From Oribacterium sp. (GTDB lineage Bacteria; Bacillota_A; Clostridia; Lachnospirales; Lachnospiraceae): a stretch of 42,662 bases of DNA. The position numbers were made by a program, and so were the translations under genes. Numbering within the stretch: position 1 is the stretch's first letter; every line of letters starts with the position of its first letter. Positions 16,078 through 25,255 of this stretch are shown here, piece by piece. The stretch lies in the NCBI GenBank assembly GCA_017940955.1, contig JAGAXP010000097.1, forward strand, positions 1 through 42,662, read 5' to 3'. The notes under the pieces are model-generated. The model saw only the letters and a program-made list of their open reading frames with translations. It had not been told where the DNA came from and did not search any database.

Positions 16078-16925
16078 TGGACGAAGATAAAAATAAAGTC
16101 ACCCGCACTCCGGGATGGATAGTAGCAATCCTCTTTGCAATACTTTGGTTTATCATCTGCCTGGTTCCTTTCTTTTTCATGGTGATGACAGGCTTTAAAC
16201 AAAAGCTTGAAACTATCATGTATGGTGCATTTCATCTCCCGGAGAAGTTGTTTGTGCAGAACTATATAGATGTCATCACAGATGTAAACTTCTGGACATA
16301 TTTCAGGAATTCGGTTGTTGTTCTTGTGATTTCTCTGGCTATACTGCTTTTTATATCAGCCTGTGCGGCATATTCACTTTCCAGACTGAACTTCAAAATG
16401 CGTAATACGGTCTATCTTCTGGTAGTTGCGGCCATGTCTGTTCCTATTCACGTTACAATGATTCCTATATTTCAGATGACTATAGGAATGGGGCTTTATG
16501 ACACGATCTGGGCACTGGTACCTACAGCTGTAGCATTTGCATCACCAATCTCTGTTTTTATCCTGACAGGTTTTATGGCAGGTATCCCGATTGAACTTGA
16601 GGAAGCAGCTGACATGGACGGATGCGGCAGGTACAGAAGATTTTTCCAGATCATACTTCCATTGTCTACACCAGGACTTTCAACATTGGCTATATACAAT
16701 GGTGTTAATATCTGGAACGAATTTATATTTGCATTCACATTGACTCAGTCCAATGAAAACAGAACACTGCCGCTGGCTCTCTGGAACTATCAGGGTCAGT
16801 ATGCCTCCAACACAGCCATGATCATGGCTTGCCTTACATTATCTGTAATGCCGATGATAGTGCTTTTTATCATCATGCAGGATAAGCTCGTCAAGGGAAT
16901 GATGGCCGGAGCTGTGAAAGGTTAA
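16077..16925 (+). CDS. Sugar ABC transporter permease 2 (MalG type)
   Basis: This 282-aa partner permease has six predicted spans, beginning near residue 15. The EAA loop reads EEAADMDGCGRYRRFFQIILP near residue 180. Start and previous stop share a base (TGATG), showing translational coupling. It completes the CUT1 importer with the upstream lipoprotein and permease. A terminator hairpin follows after about 105 bases. Confidence 0.93.
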   Translation: MDEDKNKVTRTPGWIVAILFAILWFIICLVPFFFMVMTGFKQKLETIMYGAFHLPEKLFVQNYIDVITDVNFWTYFRNSVVVLVISLAILLFISACAAYSLSRLNFKMRNTVYLLVVAAMSVPIHVTMIPIFQMTIGMGLYDTIWALVPTAVAFASPISVFILTGFMAGIPIELEEAADMDGCGRYRRFFQIILPLSTPGLSTLAIYNGVNIWNEFIFAFTLTQSNENRTLPLALWNYQGQYASNTAMIMACLTLSVMPMIVLFIIMQDKLVKGMMAGAVKG

Positions 16926-17030
16926 AAGCAGTATTGAAGTTCTGAAGAGGCAAAGTATATATTCGTAACATGGTGCTATACTCTGTATAAAAATGCCTGA
17001 ATACTACGAAAAATATAATGACGATTTTTT

Positions 17031-17070
17031 AAGAAAGGGTAGGTCGAAAAGGACTTATCCTTTCTTTTAT
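17031..17070 (+). terminator. Terminator after the ABC transporter operon
   Basis: AAGAAAGGGTAGGTC (17031-17045) pairs with GACTTATCCTTTCTT (17052-17066) through 15 positions, including two G-T pairs, around a GAAAAG loop. The tail is TTATGTTT. Confidence 0.75.
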
Positions 17071-17144
17071 GTTTAGGGAATTAAGTTTGTTAATATCCTA
17101 TATCGATTAATTACACTTACATCACGATATGGTTTTCAATAACA

Positions 17145-17205
17145 TTCAAAGATTTTTTATAAATATAAAAGATATATGATATAAGTCAATTTGCGTTTTT
17201 TCTAG
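17145..17205 (+). promoter_or_regulatory. Duplicated promoter/operator element, copy 2 (xylB promoter)
   Basis: It repeats the 13579 element with few changes: CAAAGATTTTTTATAAATAT, then a TATAAG at 17180-17185 and the same GTCAAT. It lies 120-150 bases upstream of xylulokinase. The shared block strongly suggests joint control of transporter and kinase. Confidence 0.6.
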
Positions 17206-17283
17206 AATAATCACGTATGAAAAACGCAAATCGATTTGCGCTTTGTAAAATCAAAAGACTCTGTTGTGAACACAGACTTTTTT
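17189..17283 (+). promoter_or_regulatory. xylB leader with alternative hairpins and T-run
   Basis: ATTTGCGTTTTTTC (17189-17202) can pair with GAAAAACGCAAAT (17219-17231) with one bulge. The second arm also forms the perfect palindrome CGCAAATCGATTTGCG (17225-17240), so the two folds exclude each other. A weak hairpin TCTGT...ACAGA (17260-17275) is followed by six Ts (17278-17283) directly before the xylB ribosome site. This layout resembles an attenuator. The palindrome alone could instead be an operator. Confidence 0.4.
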
Positions 17284-17300
17284 AAGGGTAGGTGAGATTA

Positions 17301-18767
17301 ATGTATTATATAGGAATTGATCTTGGAACCTCAGCAGTAAAGCTCCTTCTCATGAGAGAAGACGGCAAAATTGAGAATGTTGTTTCAAGAGAATATGGAC
17401 TCTCGTTCCCTCATCCGGGATGGAGTGAGCAGAATCCGGAGGACTGGTACAGGCAGACTCTTGATGGTTTAAAAGAACTGGTTTCTGTAGTAGATGCCAA
17501 AGAGGTTGGTGGTATCAGTTTTGGTGGTCAAATGCACGGTCTGGTTACATTGGATGAAGATGACAATGTTATAAGACCTGCGATTCTCTGGAATGACGGC
17601 AGATCTGTTGAGGAAGTCAGATATTTAAATGATGAAGTTGGTAAGAAAGTGATCTCCGGTTATACCGGAAACATCGCTTTTGCAGGATTTACTGCACCAA
17701 AGATACTCTGGATGAAGAAAAACGAGCCTGAGCTTTTTGCAAAAATAAAAAAGATAATGCTTCCGAAGGATTATCTTGCTTATAAGCTGTCAGGAAGCTT
17801 TTGCACAGATTATTCTGATGCTTCAGGAATGCTTCTTTTAGATGTTGAGCATAAATGCTGGTCTGGGGATATGCTCCGTCTATGCGGAATCACAGAGGAT
17901 ATGCTTCCGAAGCTTTATGAGAGCTACGAGGCAGTAGGATATCTTAAATCTGAAATAGCAGGCAGTCTCGGCATGAAGCATGATGTGGTAATTGCAGCAG
18001 GTGCAGGTGATAATGCAGCGGCAGCAGTAGGTACAGGAACCGTTGGAAAGAACAAGTGTAACATTTCCCTCGGAACCAGCGGTACCATCTTTATCACATC
18101 GGATCGTTTCAGGGTTGATGCAAACAATGCGCTTCATGCATTTGCCCATGCAGATGGAAAATATCACCTCATGGGGTGCATGCTTTCAGCAGCTTCCTGC
18201 AATAAATGGTGGATGGACAATATCCTGAAAACCGACAGGTATGCTGAGGAACAGAAAGATATAGTTAAGCTTGGTGAAAACCATGTTTACTTCCTGCCGT
18301 ATCTTATGGGTGAAAGAAGTCCATGGAATGATCCGATGGCGAGAGGCGCCTTTGTCGGAATGAGCCTTGATACAAAAAGAGAGGATATGGTTCAGGCAGT
18401 TCTTGAGGGCGTAGCATTTGCCACAAGAGATATGTATGAAGCTGCAAGGTCAGCGGGTATAAGTCTTGAACATTCCATGATCTGCGGCGGCGGTGCTAAG
18501 AGTCCTTTATGGCAGAAGATGATAGCCAATATCCTGAACATCAGCATCGATATCCCGACTTGTGAGGAGGGCCCTGGCATGGGCGGCGCAATGCTTGCGA
18601 TGGTAGCTGATGGAAAATATGCAACTGTTGAGGATGCGGCAGCAGCCATTGTATCAGTAAAGAGTACCTGCGAACCGGAGCCTGAACTGGTGAAGAAATA
18701 TGAGGAAAGATACCAGAGCTTCCGTAAGCTCTATCCGGCACTTAAGGATATATATGGGAAACTTTGA
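17301..18767 (+). CDS. xylB: Xylulokinase
   Basis: This kinase phosphorylates D-xylulose to D-xylulose-5-phosphate. The 488-aa FGGY-family protein has the N-terminal phosphate-binding GIDLGTSAVKLLL, and HPGWSEQNPEDWY. GGQMHGLV near residue 75 and LWNDGR are typical of xylulokinases. The C-terminal ICGGGAKSPLWQKMIANIL is the ATP-binding part. AGGTGA lies just before the start. Context with transaldolase and transketolase supports pentose catabolism. Confidence 0.92.
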   Translation: MYYIGIDLGTSAVKLLLMREDGKIENVVSREYGLSFPHPGWSEQNPEDWYRQTLDGLKELVSVVDAKEVGGISFGGQMHGLVTLDEDDNVIRPAILWNDGRSVEEVRYLNDEVGKKVISGYTGNIAFAGFTAPKILWMKKNEPELFAKIKKIMLPKDYLAYKLSGSFCTDYSDASGMLLLDVEHKCWSGDMLRLCGITEDMLPKLYESYEAVGYLKSEIAGSLGMKHDVVIAAGAGDNAAAAVGTGTVGKNKCNISLGTSGTIFITSDRFRVDANNALHAFAHADGKYHLMGCMLSAASCNKWWMDNILKTDRYAEEQKDIVKLGENHVYFLPYLMGERSPWNDPMARGAFVGMSLDTKREDMVQAVLEGVAFATRDMYEAARSAGISLEHSMICGGGAKSPLWQKMIANILNISIDIPTCEEGPGMGGAMLAMVADGKYATVEDAAAAIVSVKSTCEPEPELVKKYEERYQSFRKLYPALKDIYGKL

Positions 18768-18950
18768 ACATTATATGTAAGTGTATCTGAATAGTATGAT
18801 GTACTTTATTTGATACGTCACACGTTTATGACACTGTTTTAAGTGAGTCGAAAAAGTAAAAAAATGTGAGTGACAAAGATCTTGTGATTCACTTCAAATA
18901 TCAAATTATATTGGTCAGTGCTGCCTAATGGGCAGCGGAATGGAGATAAT
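18768..18950 (+). promoter_or_regulatory. Leader region before the isomerase gene
   Basis: AAGTGAGTC (from about 18840) can pair with GATTCACTT (near 18888-18896). GCTGCC-TAAT-GGGCAGC forms a 6-7 bp hairpin just before the ribosome site GGAATGGAG. No clear promoter or T-run is visible, so readthrough from xylB is likely. Confidence 0.3.
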
Positions 18951-20441
18951 ATGAGTTTTGAAAATGTACCTGAAGTAAAAGTTGGTATCGTGGCTGTAAG
19001 CCGTGACTGTTTCCCTGAGAGTCTTTCAGTAGAGCGACGTAAGGCTCTTGTAGCTGCATATGGCAAGAAGTATGACACAAAGGAGATTTATGAGTGCCCT
19101 GTTTGTATCGTTGAGAGCGAGATACAGATGGTAGAGGCACTTGAAGACATCAAGAAGGCCGGTTGTAATGCCCTCTGTGTATATCTCGGAAATTTCGGAC
19201 CTGAAATTTCTGAAACACTTCTTGCAAAGCATTTTGACGGTCCAAAGATCTTCCTTGCAGCAGCTGAGGAAACACAGGATTCCTTACAGGATGGAAGAGG
19301 AGATGCATATTGCGGTCTCTTAAATGCAAGCTACAATCTGAGACTCAGAAATGTCAAGGCATTTATCCCTGAAAATCCTGTTGGTGATGCTGAGGATCTT
19401 GCGGAGGAAATTCACAAGTTTGTTCCTATCGCAAAGGCCATGATCGGCCTTTCTGAGCTGAAGATCATTTCTTTCGGACCTCGTCCACAGAATTTCCTTG
19501 CATGTAACGCTCCTATCAAGCAGCTTTACAATCTTGGTGTTGAAATTGAAGAAAATTCAGAGCTTGATCTCTTTGAAGCCTTTAACAAGCATGCTGATGA
19601 TGATAGAATCGACAGTGTTGTTAAGGATATGGAAGAGGAGCTCGGCACAGGCAACAAGAAGCCGGAAATCCTTCGTAAGCTTGCTCAGTATGAGCTTACA
19701 CTTCTTGACTGGATCGATGCACATAAGGGATATCGCAAGTATGTAGCTATTGCAGGAAAATGCTGGCCGGCATTCCAGACACAGTTCGGATTTGTTCCTT
19801 GCTATGTTAACAGTCGTCTCACAGGCCGTGGCATTCCTGTAAGCTGTGAGGTTGATATCTATGGAGCTCTTTCAGAGTTTATCGGAACCTGCATAAGTGA
19901 TGATATCGTAACACTTCTTGATATAAACAATTCCGTGCCTAAGGATATGTACAAGGAATCCATAGAGGGCAAGTTTGACTACAAGCACAGTGATACCTTC
20001 ATGGGCTTCCACTGCGGCAATACCTGCTCTAAGAAAATGTCTTCCTGTGAGATGAGAAACCAGAAAATCATGGCTCGTTCGCTTCCTGAAGAGGTTACAA
20101 ATGGTACACTTGAGGGTGACATCGCTCCGGGTGAGATAACATTCTATCGTTTACAGAGTACTTCAGACGGACTTCTCCGTGCATATGTTGCTGAAGGTGA
20201 GATACTTCCTGTTGCTACTCGTTCCTTTGGAAGTATTGCAGTATTTGCAATACCTGAGATGGGCAGATTCTATCGCCACGTTCTGATCGAGAAGAACTAT
20301 CCGCATCACGGTGCAGTTGCTTTTGGACATTACGGAAGTGCACTCTATGATCTGTTCAAGTATATCGGCGTACCTGTAGAGGATCTAAACTACAATCAGC
20401 CAGCTTCTCTGCCATATCCTACAGAGAATCCTTTCAAATAA
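18951..20441 (+). CDS. L-fucose/L-arabinose isomerase family protein, candidate pentose isomerase
   Basis: The 496-aa protein belongs to the FucI/AraA-type ketol isomerase family. Candidate metal ligands are Glu300 in SCEVDIYG, Asp324 in LLDINN, and a His in PHHGAVAFGH (residues 451-460). N-terminal segments such as GIVAVSRDCFP and LGNFGPE fit the family's nucleotide-fold-like domain. It sits between xylulokinase and transaldolase. No xylose isomerase (xylA) is visible in the window, so it may supply D-xylulose to XylB. L-arabinose, L-fucose or another sugar remains possible. The substrate is inferred from position only. The start has ATGGAG seven bases upstream. Confidence 0.8.
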   Translation: MSFENVPEVKVGIVAVSRDCFPESLSVERRKALVAAYGKKYDTKEIYECPVCIVESEIQMVEALEDIKKAGCNALCVYLGNFGPEISETLLAKHFDGPKIFLAAAEETQDSLQDGRGDAYCGLLNASYNLRLRNVKAFIPENPVGDAEDLAEEIHKFVPIAKAMIGLSELKIISFGPRPQNFLACNAPIKQLYNLGVEIEENSELDLFEAFNKHADDDRIDSVVKDMEEELGTGNKKPEILRKLAQYELTLLDWIDAHKGYRKYVAIAGKCWPAFQTQFGFVPCYVNSRLTGRGIPVSCEVDIYGALSEFIGTCISDDIVTLLDINNSVPKDMYKESIEGKFDYKHSDTFMGFHCGNTCSKKMSSCEMRNQKIMARSLPEEVTNGTLEGDIAPGEITFYRLQSTSDGLLRAYVAEGEILPVATRSFGSIAVFAIPEMGRFYRHVLIEKNYPHHGAVAFGHYGSALYDLFKYIGVPVEDLNYNQPASLPYPTENPFK

Positions 20442-20483
20442 ATGATCATTCAATGATTTAAAACATCAAATTAAAGTTATAAT

Positions 20484-20514
20484 AAGTGAGTGGCAGGAGT
20501 TCTGCCGTTCATTT
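20484..20514 (+). promoter_or_regulatory. Intercistronic hairpin before transaldolase
   Basis: AAGTGAGTGGCAG (20484-20496) pairs with CTGCCGTTCATTT (20502-20514) over 13 positions with three G-T pairs. There is no strong T-run. It may be a partial terminator or a message-stabilising stem between the isomerase and transaldolase genes. Confidence 0.45.
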
Positions 20515-20547
20515 ATGGTGAGACGTTAAAAACAAATGGAGGAAGTT

Positions 20548-21201
20548 ATGAAATTTTTTATTGATACTGCTAATGTTGAAGAAATAAAGAAAGCAAATGA
20601 TATGGGTGTAATCTGCGGAGTTACTACCAATCCTTCACTTATCGCAAAGGAAGGACGTGATTTTAATGAAGTAATCCGTGAGATCACCTCTATCGTAGAT
20701 GGTCCTATCAGTGGTGAGGTTAAGGCAACAACTGAAGATGCTGAGGGCATGATCAGAGAAGGCCGTGAAATCGCCAAGATCCATCCTAACATGGTAGTTA
20801 AGATTCCTATGACCGTTGAAGGCTTAAAGGCCACCAATGTTCTCTCTAAGGAAGGAATCAAAACCAATGTAACTTTGATCTTCAATGTTAACCAGGCTAT
20901 CCTTGCTGCCAATGCCGGAGCTACATATGTATCACCATTCCTCGGCCGTCTTGATGATATAAGTGTGCGTGGTGTTGATCTCATCCGTGAGATAGCACAG
21001 GTTTTTGACATCTATGGATATGAAACAGAGATAATTGCAGCATCAATCAGAAATCCGATACATATAACTGATTGTGCTCTTGCCGGAGCTGATATCGCAA
21101 CCATTCCTTACAAGGTTATCGAAGCTATGACAAAACATCCGCTTACTGATGCCGGCATCGAAAAATTCAAGAAAGACTATATCGCAGTTTTTGGTGAGTA
21201 A
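20548..21201 (+). CDS. Transaldolase (TalC/FSA-like subfamily)
   Basis: Transaldolase moves a three-carbon dihydroxyacetone unit between sugar phosphates in the non-oxidative pentose phosphate pathway. The 217-aa length and start [16 protein letters not shown] are typical of the short TalC/MipB type, related to fructose-6-phosphate aldolase. GVTTNPSLI is conserved, and the Schiff-base lysine is Lys85 in VVKIPMT. GGAGGAAGTT precedes the start at 20548. With the split transketolase downstream it takes xylulose-5-P into glycolysis. Confidence 0.93.
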   Translation: MKFFIDTANVEEIKKANDMGVICGVTTNPSLIAKEGRDFNEVIREITSIVDGPISGEVKATTEDAEGMIREGREIAKIHPNMVVKIPMTVEGLKATNVLSKEGIKTNVTLIFNVNQAILAANAGATYVSPFLGRLDDISVRGVDLIREIAQVFDIYGYETEIIAASIRNPIHITDCALAGADIATIPYKVIEAMTKHPLTDAGIEKFKKDYIAVFGE

Positions 21202-21329
21202 AAGCCTTTCTTTTTTTTGAGAAAATGTGTAGCCAATTTGTTCTATGTGTGTGTATCATAGAGAAATAGTTGCAAACATGCTTTTAAAGGAGATAAGGCT
21301 CAATGACATTTAAAAAGGAAGGTATGTAG

Positions 21330-22169
21330 ATGGAAAATATAGAATTACAGAAGATGGCTGTGAATGTCAGAAAAGGCATTGTATCATCGACACATAGTGC
21401 AAAGGCAGGTCATCCGGGCGGATCACTTTCTGCGGCAGAGATATTTACATTTCTTTATTTTGAAGAGATGAATATAAATCCGGAGAATCCGAAAGACGAG
21501 AACAGAGACAGATTTGTTCTTTCAAAGGGACATACTGCTCCTGGATACTATGCGGCACTTGCAAACAGAGGATATTTTCCGGTTGAAGATCTTCTGACAC
21601 TTCGTCATACCGGAAGTTATCTGCAGGGACATCCTGATATGAAGCACATTCCGGGAGTAGATATGTCATCAGGCTCTCTGGGACAGGGCGTTTCAGCAGC
21701 TGTTGGTATGGCACTTGCAGGTAAGCTTTCAAACAAGGATTACCGCGTGTATGCATTAACAGGAGATGGTGAGATTCAGGAAGGACAGATCTGGGAAGCT
21801 GCGATGTTTGCAGGTCACAGAAAACTGGATAACCTGGTTGTAATTGTGGATAACAACAATCTCCAGATCGACGGTGCTGTGAGTGAAGTATGTTCACCTT
21901 ATCCTATAGATGAGAAGTTCAGAGCCTTCAATTTCCATGTTATCAATGTAGAAAACGGTAATGATTTTGACGAGCTCCGCGCAGCATTTAAAGAAGCCAG
22001 AGAGACCAAGGGTATGCCAACAGCTATCATTGCCAAGACATTAAAGGGTAAAGGCGTATCCTATATGGAGAATCAGGTTGGTTGGCATGGTAAAGCTCCT
22101 AATGATGAAGAGTACAAGATTGCCATGGAAGAATTGGAGAAAGCAGGTGAAGCGTTATGTCAGAAGTAA
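21330..22169 (+). CDS. Transketolase, N-terminal subunit
   Basis: This 279-aa protein is the thiamine-diphosphate-binding half of a split transketolase. GHPGGSLSAAE, DRFVLSKGH and GDGEIQEGQIWEA with VDNNNLQIDG (the GDG...NN cofactor motif) are all visible. The start follows AAGGAAGGT. It overlaps the C-terminal subunit gene by 13 bases. Split transketolases are common in Firmicutes and archaea, so this is not a broken gene. Confidence 0.94.
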   Translation: MENIELQKMAVNVRKGIVSSTHSAKAGHPGGSLSAAEIFTFLYFEEMNINPENPKDENRDRFVLSKGHTAPGYYAALANRGYFPVEDLLTLRHTGSYLQGHPDMKHIPGVDMSSGSLGQGVSAAVGMALAGKLSNKDYRVYALTGDGEIQEGQIWEAAMFAGHRKLDNLVVIVDNNNLQIDGAVSEVCSPYPIDEKFRAFNFHVINVENGNDFDELRAAFKEARETKGMPTAIIAKTLKGKGVSYMENQVGWHGKAPNDEEYKIAMEELEKAGEALCQK

Positions 22170-23098
22170 AGAGAGTTGCTACCAGAGATGGTTATGGAAA
22201 TGTTTTGGTTGAGCTTGGTAAGCAGCATGAAAATGTCATTGTATTTGATGCGGATCTTGCAGCAGCCACCAAAACAGGCGTGTTTAAAAAGGAATTTCCT
22301 GAGCGTCATATAGATTGCGGTATCGCAGAGTGTAACATGACATCCATGGCAGCAGGTCTTTCGACTTGCGGATATGTACCTTTTATCAGCTCTTTTGCTA
22401 TGTTTGCAGCAGGACGAGCTTTTGAGCAGGTACGTAATTCCATCGGATATCCAAGGCTCAATGTCAAGATCGGTGCTACTCATGCAGGTATTTCAGTAGG
22501 AGAGGACGGAGCCACACACCAGTGTAACGAAGATATCGCTCTCATGCGTGCAATCCCTGGCATGACAATCATCAACCCATCTGATGCTGTTGAGGCAAGA
22601 GCCGCTGTTTTTGCAGCATATGAGCATGAAGGCCCTGTATATCTCCGTTTTGGCCGTCTGGCAGTGCCTGTTATCAATGATAAGCCTGATTATAAGTTTG
22701 AGATTGGGAAGGGTGTAGAGCTTCGTGACGGAAGTGACTGCACTATCATAGCTACAGGTCTCGAGGTTTCTGAGTCTCTGGATGCGGCAGAGCTGCTTTC
22801 AAAAGAAAACATCAGCGTTCAGGTAATAAATATTCATACTATAAAGCCGCTGGATGAGGAACTTGTAATCGCTGCTGCTAAAAAGACAGGAAGGATTTTT
22901 ACAGTAGAAGAGCATTCTGTAATCGGAGGTCTGGGGTCTGCTGTATCAGAGTTTCTTTCTGAGAAGTACCCTGTAAAGGTAACAAAGATCGGAATGCAGG
23001 ATGTATTCGGAGAATCAGGCCCGGCGAAGGAACTGCTTCATAAGTATAAGCTTGATGCTGTTGGTATCGCAGAGCAGGTTAAGGAAGCATTGAAATAA
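22157..23098 (+). CDS. Transketolase, C-terminal subunit
   Basis: This 313-aa protein holds the pyrimidine-binding and C-terminal domains of transketolase. The catalytic-type Glu lies in GIAECNM near residue 53. SVGEDGATHQ, RAIPGM and the C-terminal VEEHSVIGGLGSAV are characteristic. It overlaps the N-terminal subunit gene, giving balanced production of the two halves. It acts with transaldolase to convert xylulose-5-P to glycolytic intermediates. Confidence 0.94.
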   Translation: MSEVKRVATRDGYGNVLVELGKQHENVIVFDADLAAATKTGVFKKEFPERHIDCGIAECNMTSMAAGLSTCGYVPFISSFAMFAAGRAFEQVRNSIGYPRLNVKIGATHAGISVGEDGATHQCNEDIALMRAIPGMTIINPSDAVEARAAVFAAYEHEGPVYLRFGRLAVPVINDKPDYKFEIGKGVELRDGSDCTIIATGLEVSESLDAAELLSKENISVQVINIHTIKPLDEELVIAAAKKTGRIFTVEEHSVIGGLGSAVSEFLSEKYPVKVTKIGMQDVFGESGPAKELLHKYKLDAVGIAEQVKEALK

Positions 23099-23199
23099 TA
23101 TACATTAACAACGAAACATTGACTCTGGCAATATAAGATTTTGAGCGTGATTTTTCATGCATAGATTGATTGATATAGAGAAGTATCTTGTTTTGTTTC

Positions 23200-23236
23200 T
23201 GGGGAACCGTCTGAAAAGGGGGGTTCCTTATTTATT
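23200..23236 (+). terminator. Terminator-like hairpin directly before the galM ribosome site
   Basis: TGGGGAACC (23200-23208) pairs with GGTTCCTTA (23222-23230) through 9 positions with two G-T pairs. TTTATT follows and then the ribosome site GGAGGG (23237-23242). It could reduce expression of the epimerase relative to transketolase, or act as an attenuator. Confidence 0.5.
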
Positions 23237-23248
23237 GGAGGGAAAAGT

Positions 23249-24298
23249 ATGAAAAAGGAGAAATTTACACTGCCATCAGGCAGAGAAGTTGAAAGAGTTT
23301 ATATTAAAGGAACTAAAGTAACAGTTAAAGTTTTGAGCCTCGGAGCAACGATTGAAGATATCGTTTATGATGAGGATAATAGCAGCAAACATCTGGTGCT
23401 TGGGTATGAGGATAAATCGTTATATGAAACAAATCCATACTATTTTGGGGCATGTGTGGCACGTGTAGGCAACAGAATAGGCGGTGCAAAGTTTACATTA
23501 AATGGAAAGACCTATGAACTTGAGAAAAATGACGGCAATAATAATCTCCACAGCGGTAAGGATTGTTTATGTTTTCGTGACTGGAAGATAAACACAGTCA
23601 CTGATAACAGTGTTACTTTTGAAATCGACAGTCCTGATGGTGATATGGGATTCCCGGGTGAGATGCATCTTTTGGTAACATATACTGTCACTGAGGATGA
23701 TGCCCTGATCATCGATTATGAGGGAAAGAGTGATGTGGATACATTGTTTAATCCGACAAATCATTCTTACTTTAATCTTGGTGACGAGTCAGTTATTCTT
23801 TCAGAGATGCTCAAGGTTGATGCTGAATGCTTCACTCCGGGAGGAAAAGAATCTATTCCGGAGGGTGATATCAGTACTGTTGAAGGAACTCCGATGGATT
23901 TCCGTTCTTCATGCAAAATAGGATACAGAATTGATGCTGACTTCGATGAACTGAAGTATACCGGTGGTTATGACCATAATTATGTTCTCTCACATAAGGA
24001 TGTATGTAAGAAGTATTCTCAGGAAAACATGGATGTATACTATGCAGCAGAGCTTCATGACGATACAACCGGACGCAATATGGAGGTCTATACATCACTT
24101 CCGGGCCTTCAGGTATATACCGGAAACTTCCTGAAGGGTGATGTGACAGGATTAAAGGGTGAGAAGATACCTCATCGCGGCGGTGTGTGTCTGGAAACCC
24201 AGTACTTCCCGAATGCAATAAATGTTCCTGAATTTGCACAGCCTGTTGCAAAGGGCGGAGAGATCGCAAGAAGCCGTACAGTTTATAAGTTTTCATAA
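23249..24298 (+). CDS. galM: Aldose 1-epimerase (mutarotase)
   Basis: This enzyme interconverts alpha and beta anomers of aldoses, here probably xylose or arabinose freed by the beta-xylosidase. The 349-aa length is normal. NNLHSGKDC holds the conserved histidine near residue 96, NPTNHSYFNLGD the second histidine near residue 177, and ETQYFPNAIN the catalytic glutamate near 315. The start follows GGAGGG. No signal peptide is seen, so it is cytoplasmic. Confidence 0.92.
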   Translation: MKKEKFTLPSGREVERVYIKGTKVTVKVLSLGATIEDIVYDEDNSSKHLVLGYEDKSLYETNPYYFGACVARVGNRIGGAKFTLNGKTYELEKNDGNNNLHSGKDCLCFRDWKINTVTDNSVTFEIDSPDGDMGFPGEMHLLVTYTVTEDDALIIDYEGKSDVDTLFNPTNHSYFNLGDESVILSEMLKVDAECFTPGGKESIPEGDISTVEGTPMDFRSSCKIGYRIDADFDELKYTGGYDHNYVLSHKDVCKKYSQENMDVYYAAELHDDTTGRNMEVYTSLPGLQVYTGNFLKGDVTGLKGEKIPHRGGVCLETQYFPNAINVPEFAQPVAKGGEIARSRTVYKFS

Positions 24299-24595
24299 AT
24301 CTGTGTTGGTACAGCCTGGGTGAGTTCATCAAAGAGTTTGTGAGCCTTCGGTTAAACATGTAAAGAGTGGACTTTCTTTTACGGCGATATGGCGGCAAAA
24401 CAAAACGACAAAAACAAATCGACGTTTAGAAAAGTCTTGCAAAAGTTATACATATATATTAGAATGTATCAGTATTTTGTGAGCTCGAACGCCCTGAGAG
24501 GCTTATCATGAAGCCACAAAGCACGATTATTTAATAAAAATTCGATAAAACAGGATAGTTATTATTCGGTGGTTTCATTATTTTAGGAGGATTTT
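24299..24595 (+). promoter_or_regulatory. efp upstream region with sigma-A-type promoter
   Basis: TTGCAA (24437-24442) and TAGAAT (24460-24465), 17 bases apart, make a good housekeeping promoter. The leader of about 125 bases has no recognised structure. The part before 24430 holds no gene and no strong terminator; one weak inverted match, GTAAAGA with TCTTTTAC, lies near 24360-24381. Confidence 0.6.
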
Positions 24596-25153
24596 ATGGT
24601 ATCAGCAGGTGATTTCAGAAACGGTGTCACACTCGAGATCGAGGGTCAGGTTGTTCAGATCATTGAGTTCCAGCACGTTAAGCCGGGTAAGGGAGCAGCT
24701 TTCGTAAGAACAAAGCTTAGAAATGTTATCAACGGTGGTGTAACAGAGCGTACATTCCGTCCTACAGAGAAGTTCCCGCCAGCACACATCGACAGACAGG
24801 ATATGCAGTATCTCTATGATGACGGTGAGATGTACAACTTCATGAATCCTGAGACATTCGAGCAGATCGCTCTTTCACACGATGAGATCGCTGATTCCAT
24901 GAAGTTCGTTAAGGAGAACGAGACAGTTCGTGTTGATTCATATCAGGGCAAGGTATTCGCAGTAGAGCCACCTCTTAAGGTTACTCTTGAGGTTACACAT
25001 ACAGAACCGGGTGTAAAGGGCAATACAGCTACAGGTGCTACAAAGCCTGCAACTCTTGAGACAGGTGTTGATATCCAGGTTCCTCTTTTCATCAATATCG
25101 GAGATAAGGTTATCGTATCAACACAGACAGGTCAGTACGAGTCTCGTGGCTGA
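24596..25153 (+). CDS. efp: Elongation factor P
   Basis: EF-P rescues ribosomes stalled at polyproline stretches. The 185-aa protein has the three beta-barrel domains expected. The N-terminal loop [10 protein letters not shown] carries Lys32 at the tip, the usual modification position, but no modification genes are seen nearby. The C-terminal [16 protein letters not shown] is typical. AGGAGG precedes the start. It has its own promoter and two terminators, so it is independent of the pentose genes. Confidence 0.97.
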   Translation: MVSAGDFRNGVTLEIEGQVVQIIEFQHVKPGKGAAFVRTKLRNVINGGVTERTFRPTEKFPPAHIDRQDMQYLYDDGEMYNFMNPETFEQIALSHDEIADSMKFVKENETVRVDSYQGKVFAVEPPLKVTLEVTHTEPGVKGNTATGATKPATLETGVDIQVPLFINIGDKVIVSTQTGQYESRG

Positions 25154-25173
25154 TCTTAGTTAAATAAAGATTT

Positions 25174-25255
25174 ACGGAGAAATCTCCGTTTTTGAGAAAG
25201 GTTTCCCGAAAGGAAGCCTTTTTCTTATATATCCCCATTTCAAAGAAATGGGGAT
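25174..25255 (+). terminator. Two terminators and a palindrome after efp
   Basis: ACGGAG-AAAT-CTCCGT (25174-25189) is followed by TTTT. AAAGGTTTCC/GGAAGCCTTT (25197-25221) is followed by TTCTT. A third perfect 11-bp stem, ATCCCCATTTC/GAAATGGGGAT (25231-25255), runs into repeat module A2 without a T-run. Confidence 0.75.

Noticed and set aside
17219..17240. A catabolite-repression (cre) site before xylulokinase
   Set aside because: TGAAAAACGCAAA looks similar, but the spacing of the TGNAANCG core is off by one base, so it is not a credible cre match.
21330..23098. Transketolase as a frameshifted pseudogene
   Set aside because: The two halves have proper starts, a ribosome site and a short overlap, and split transketolases are normal in this group.
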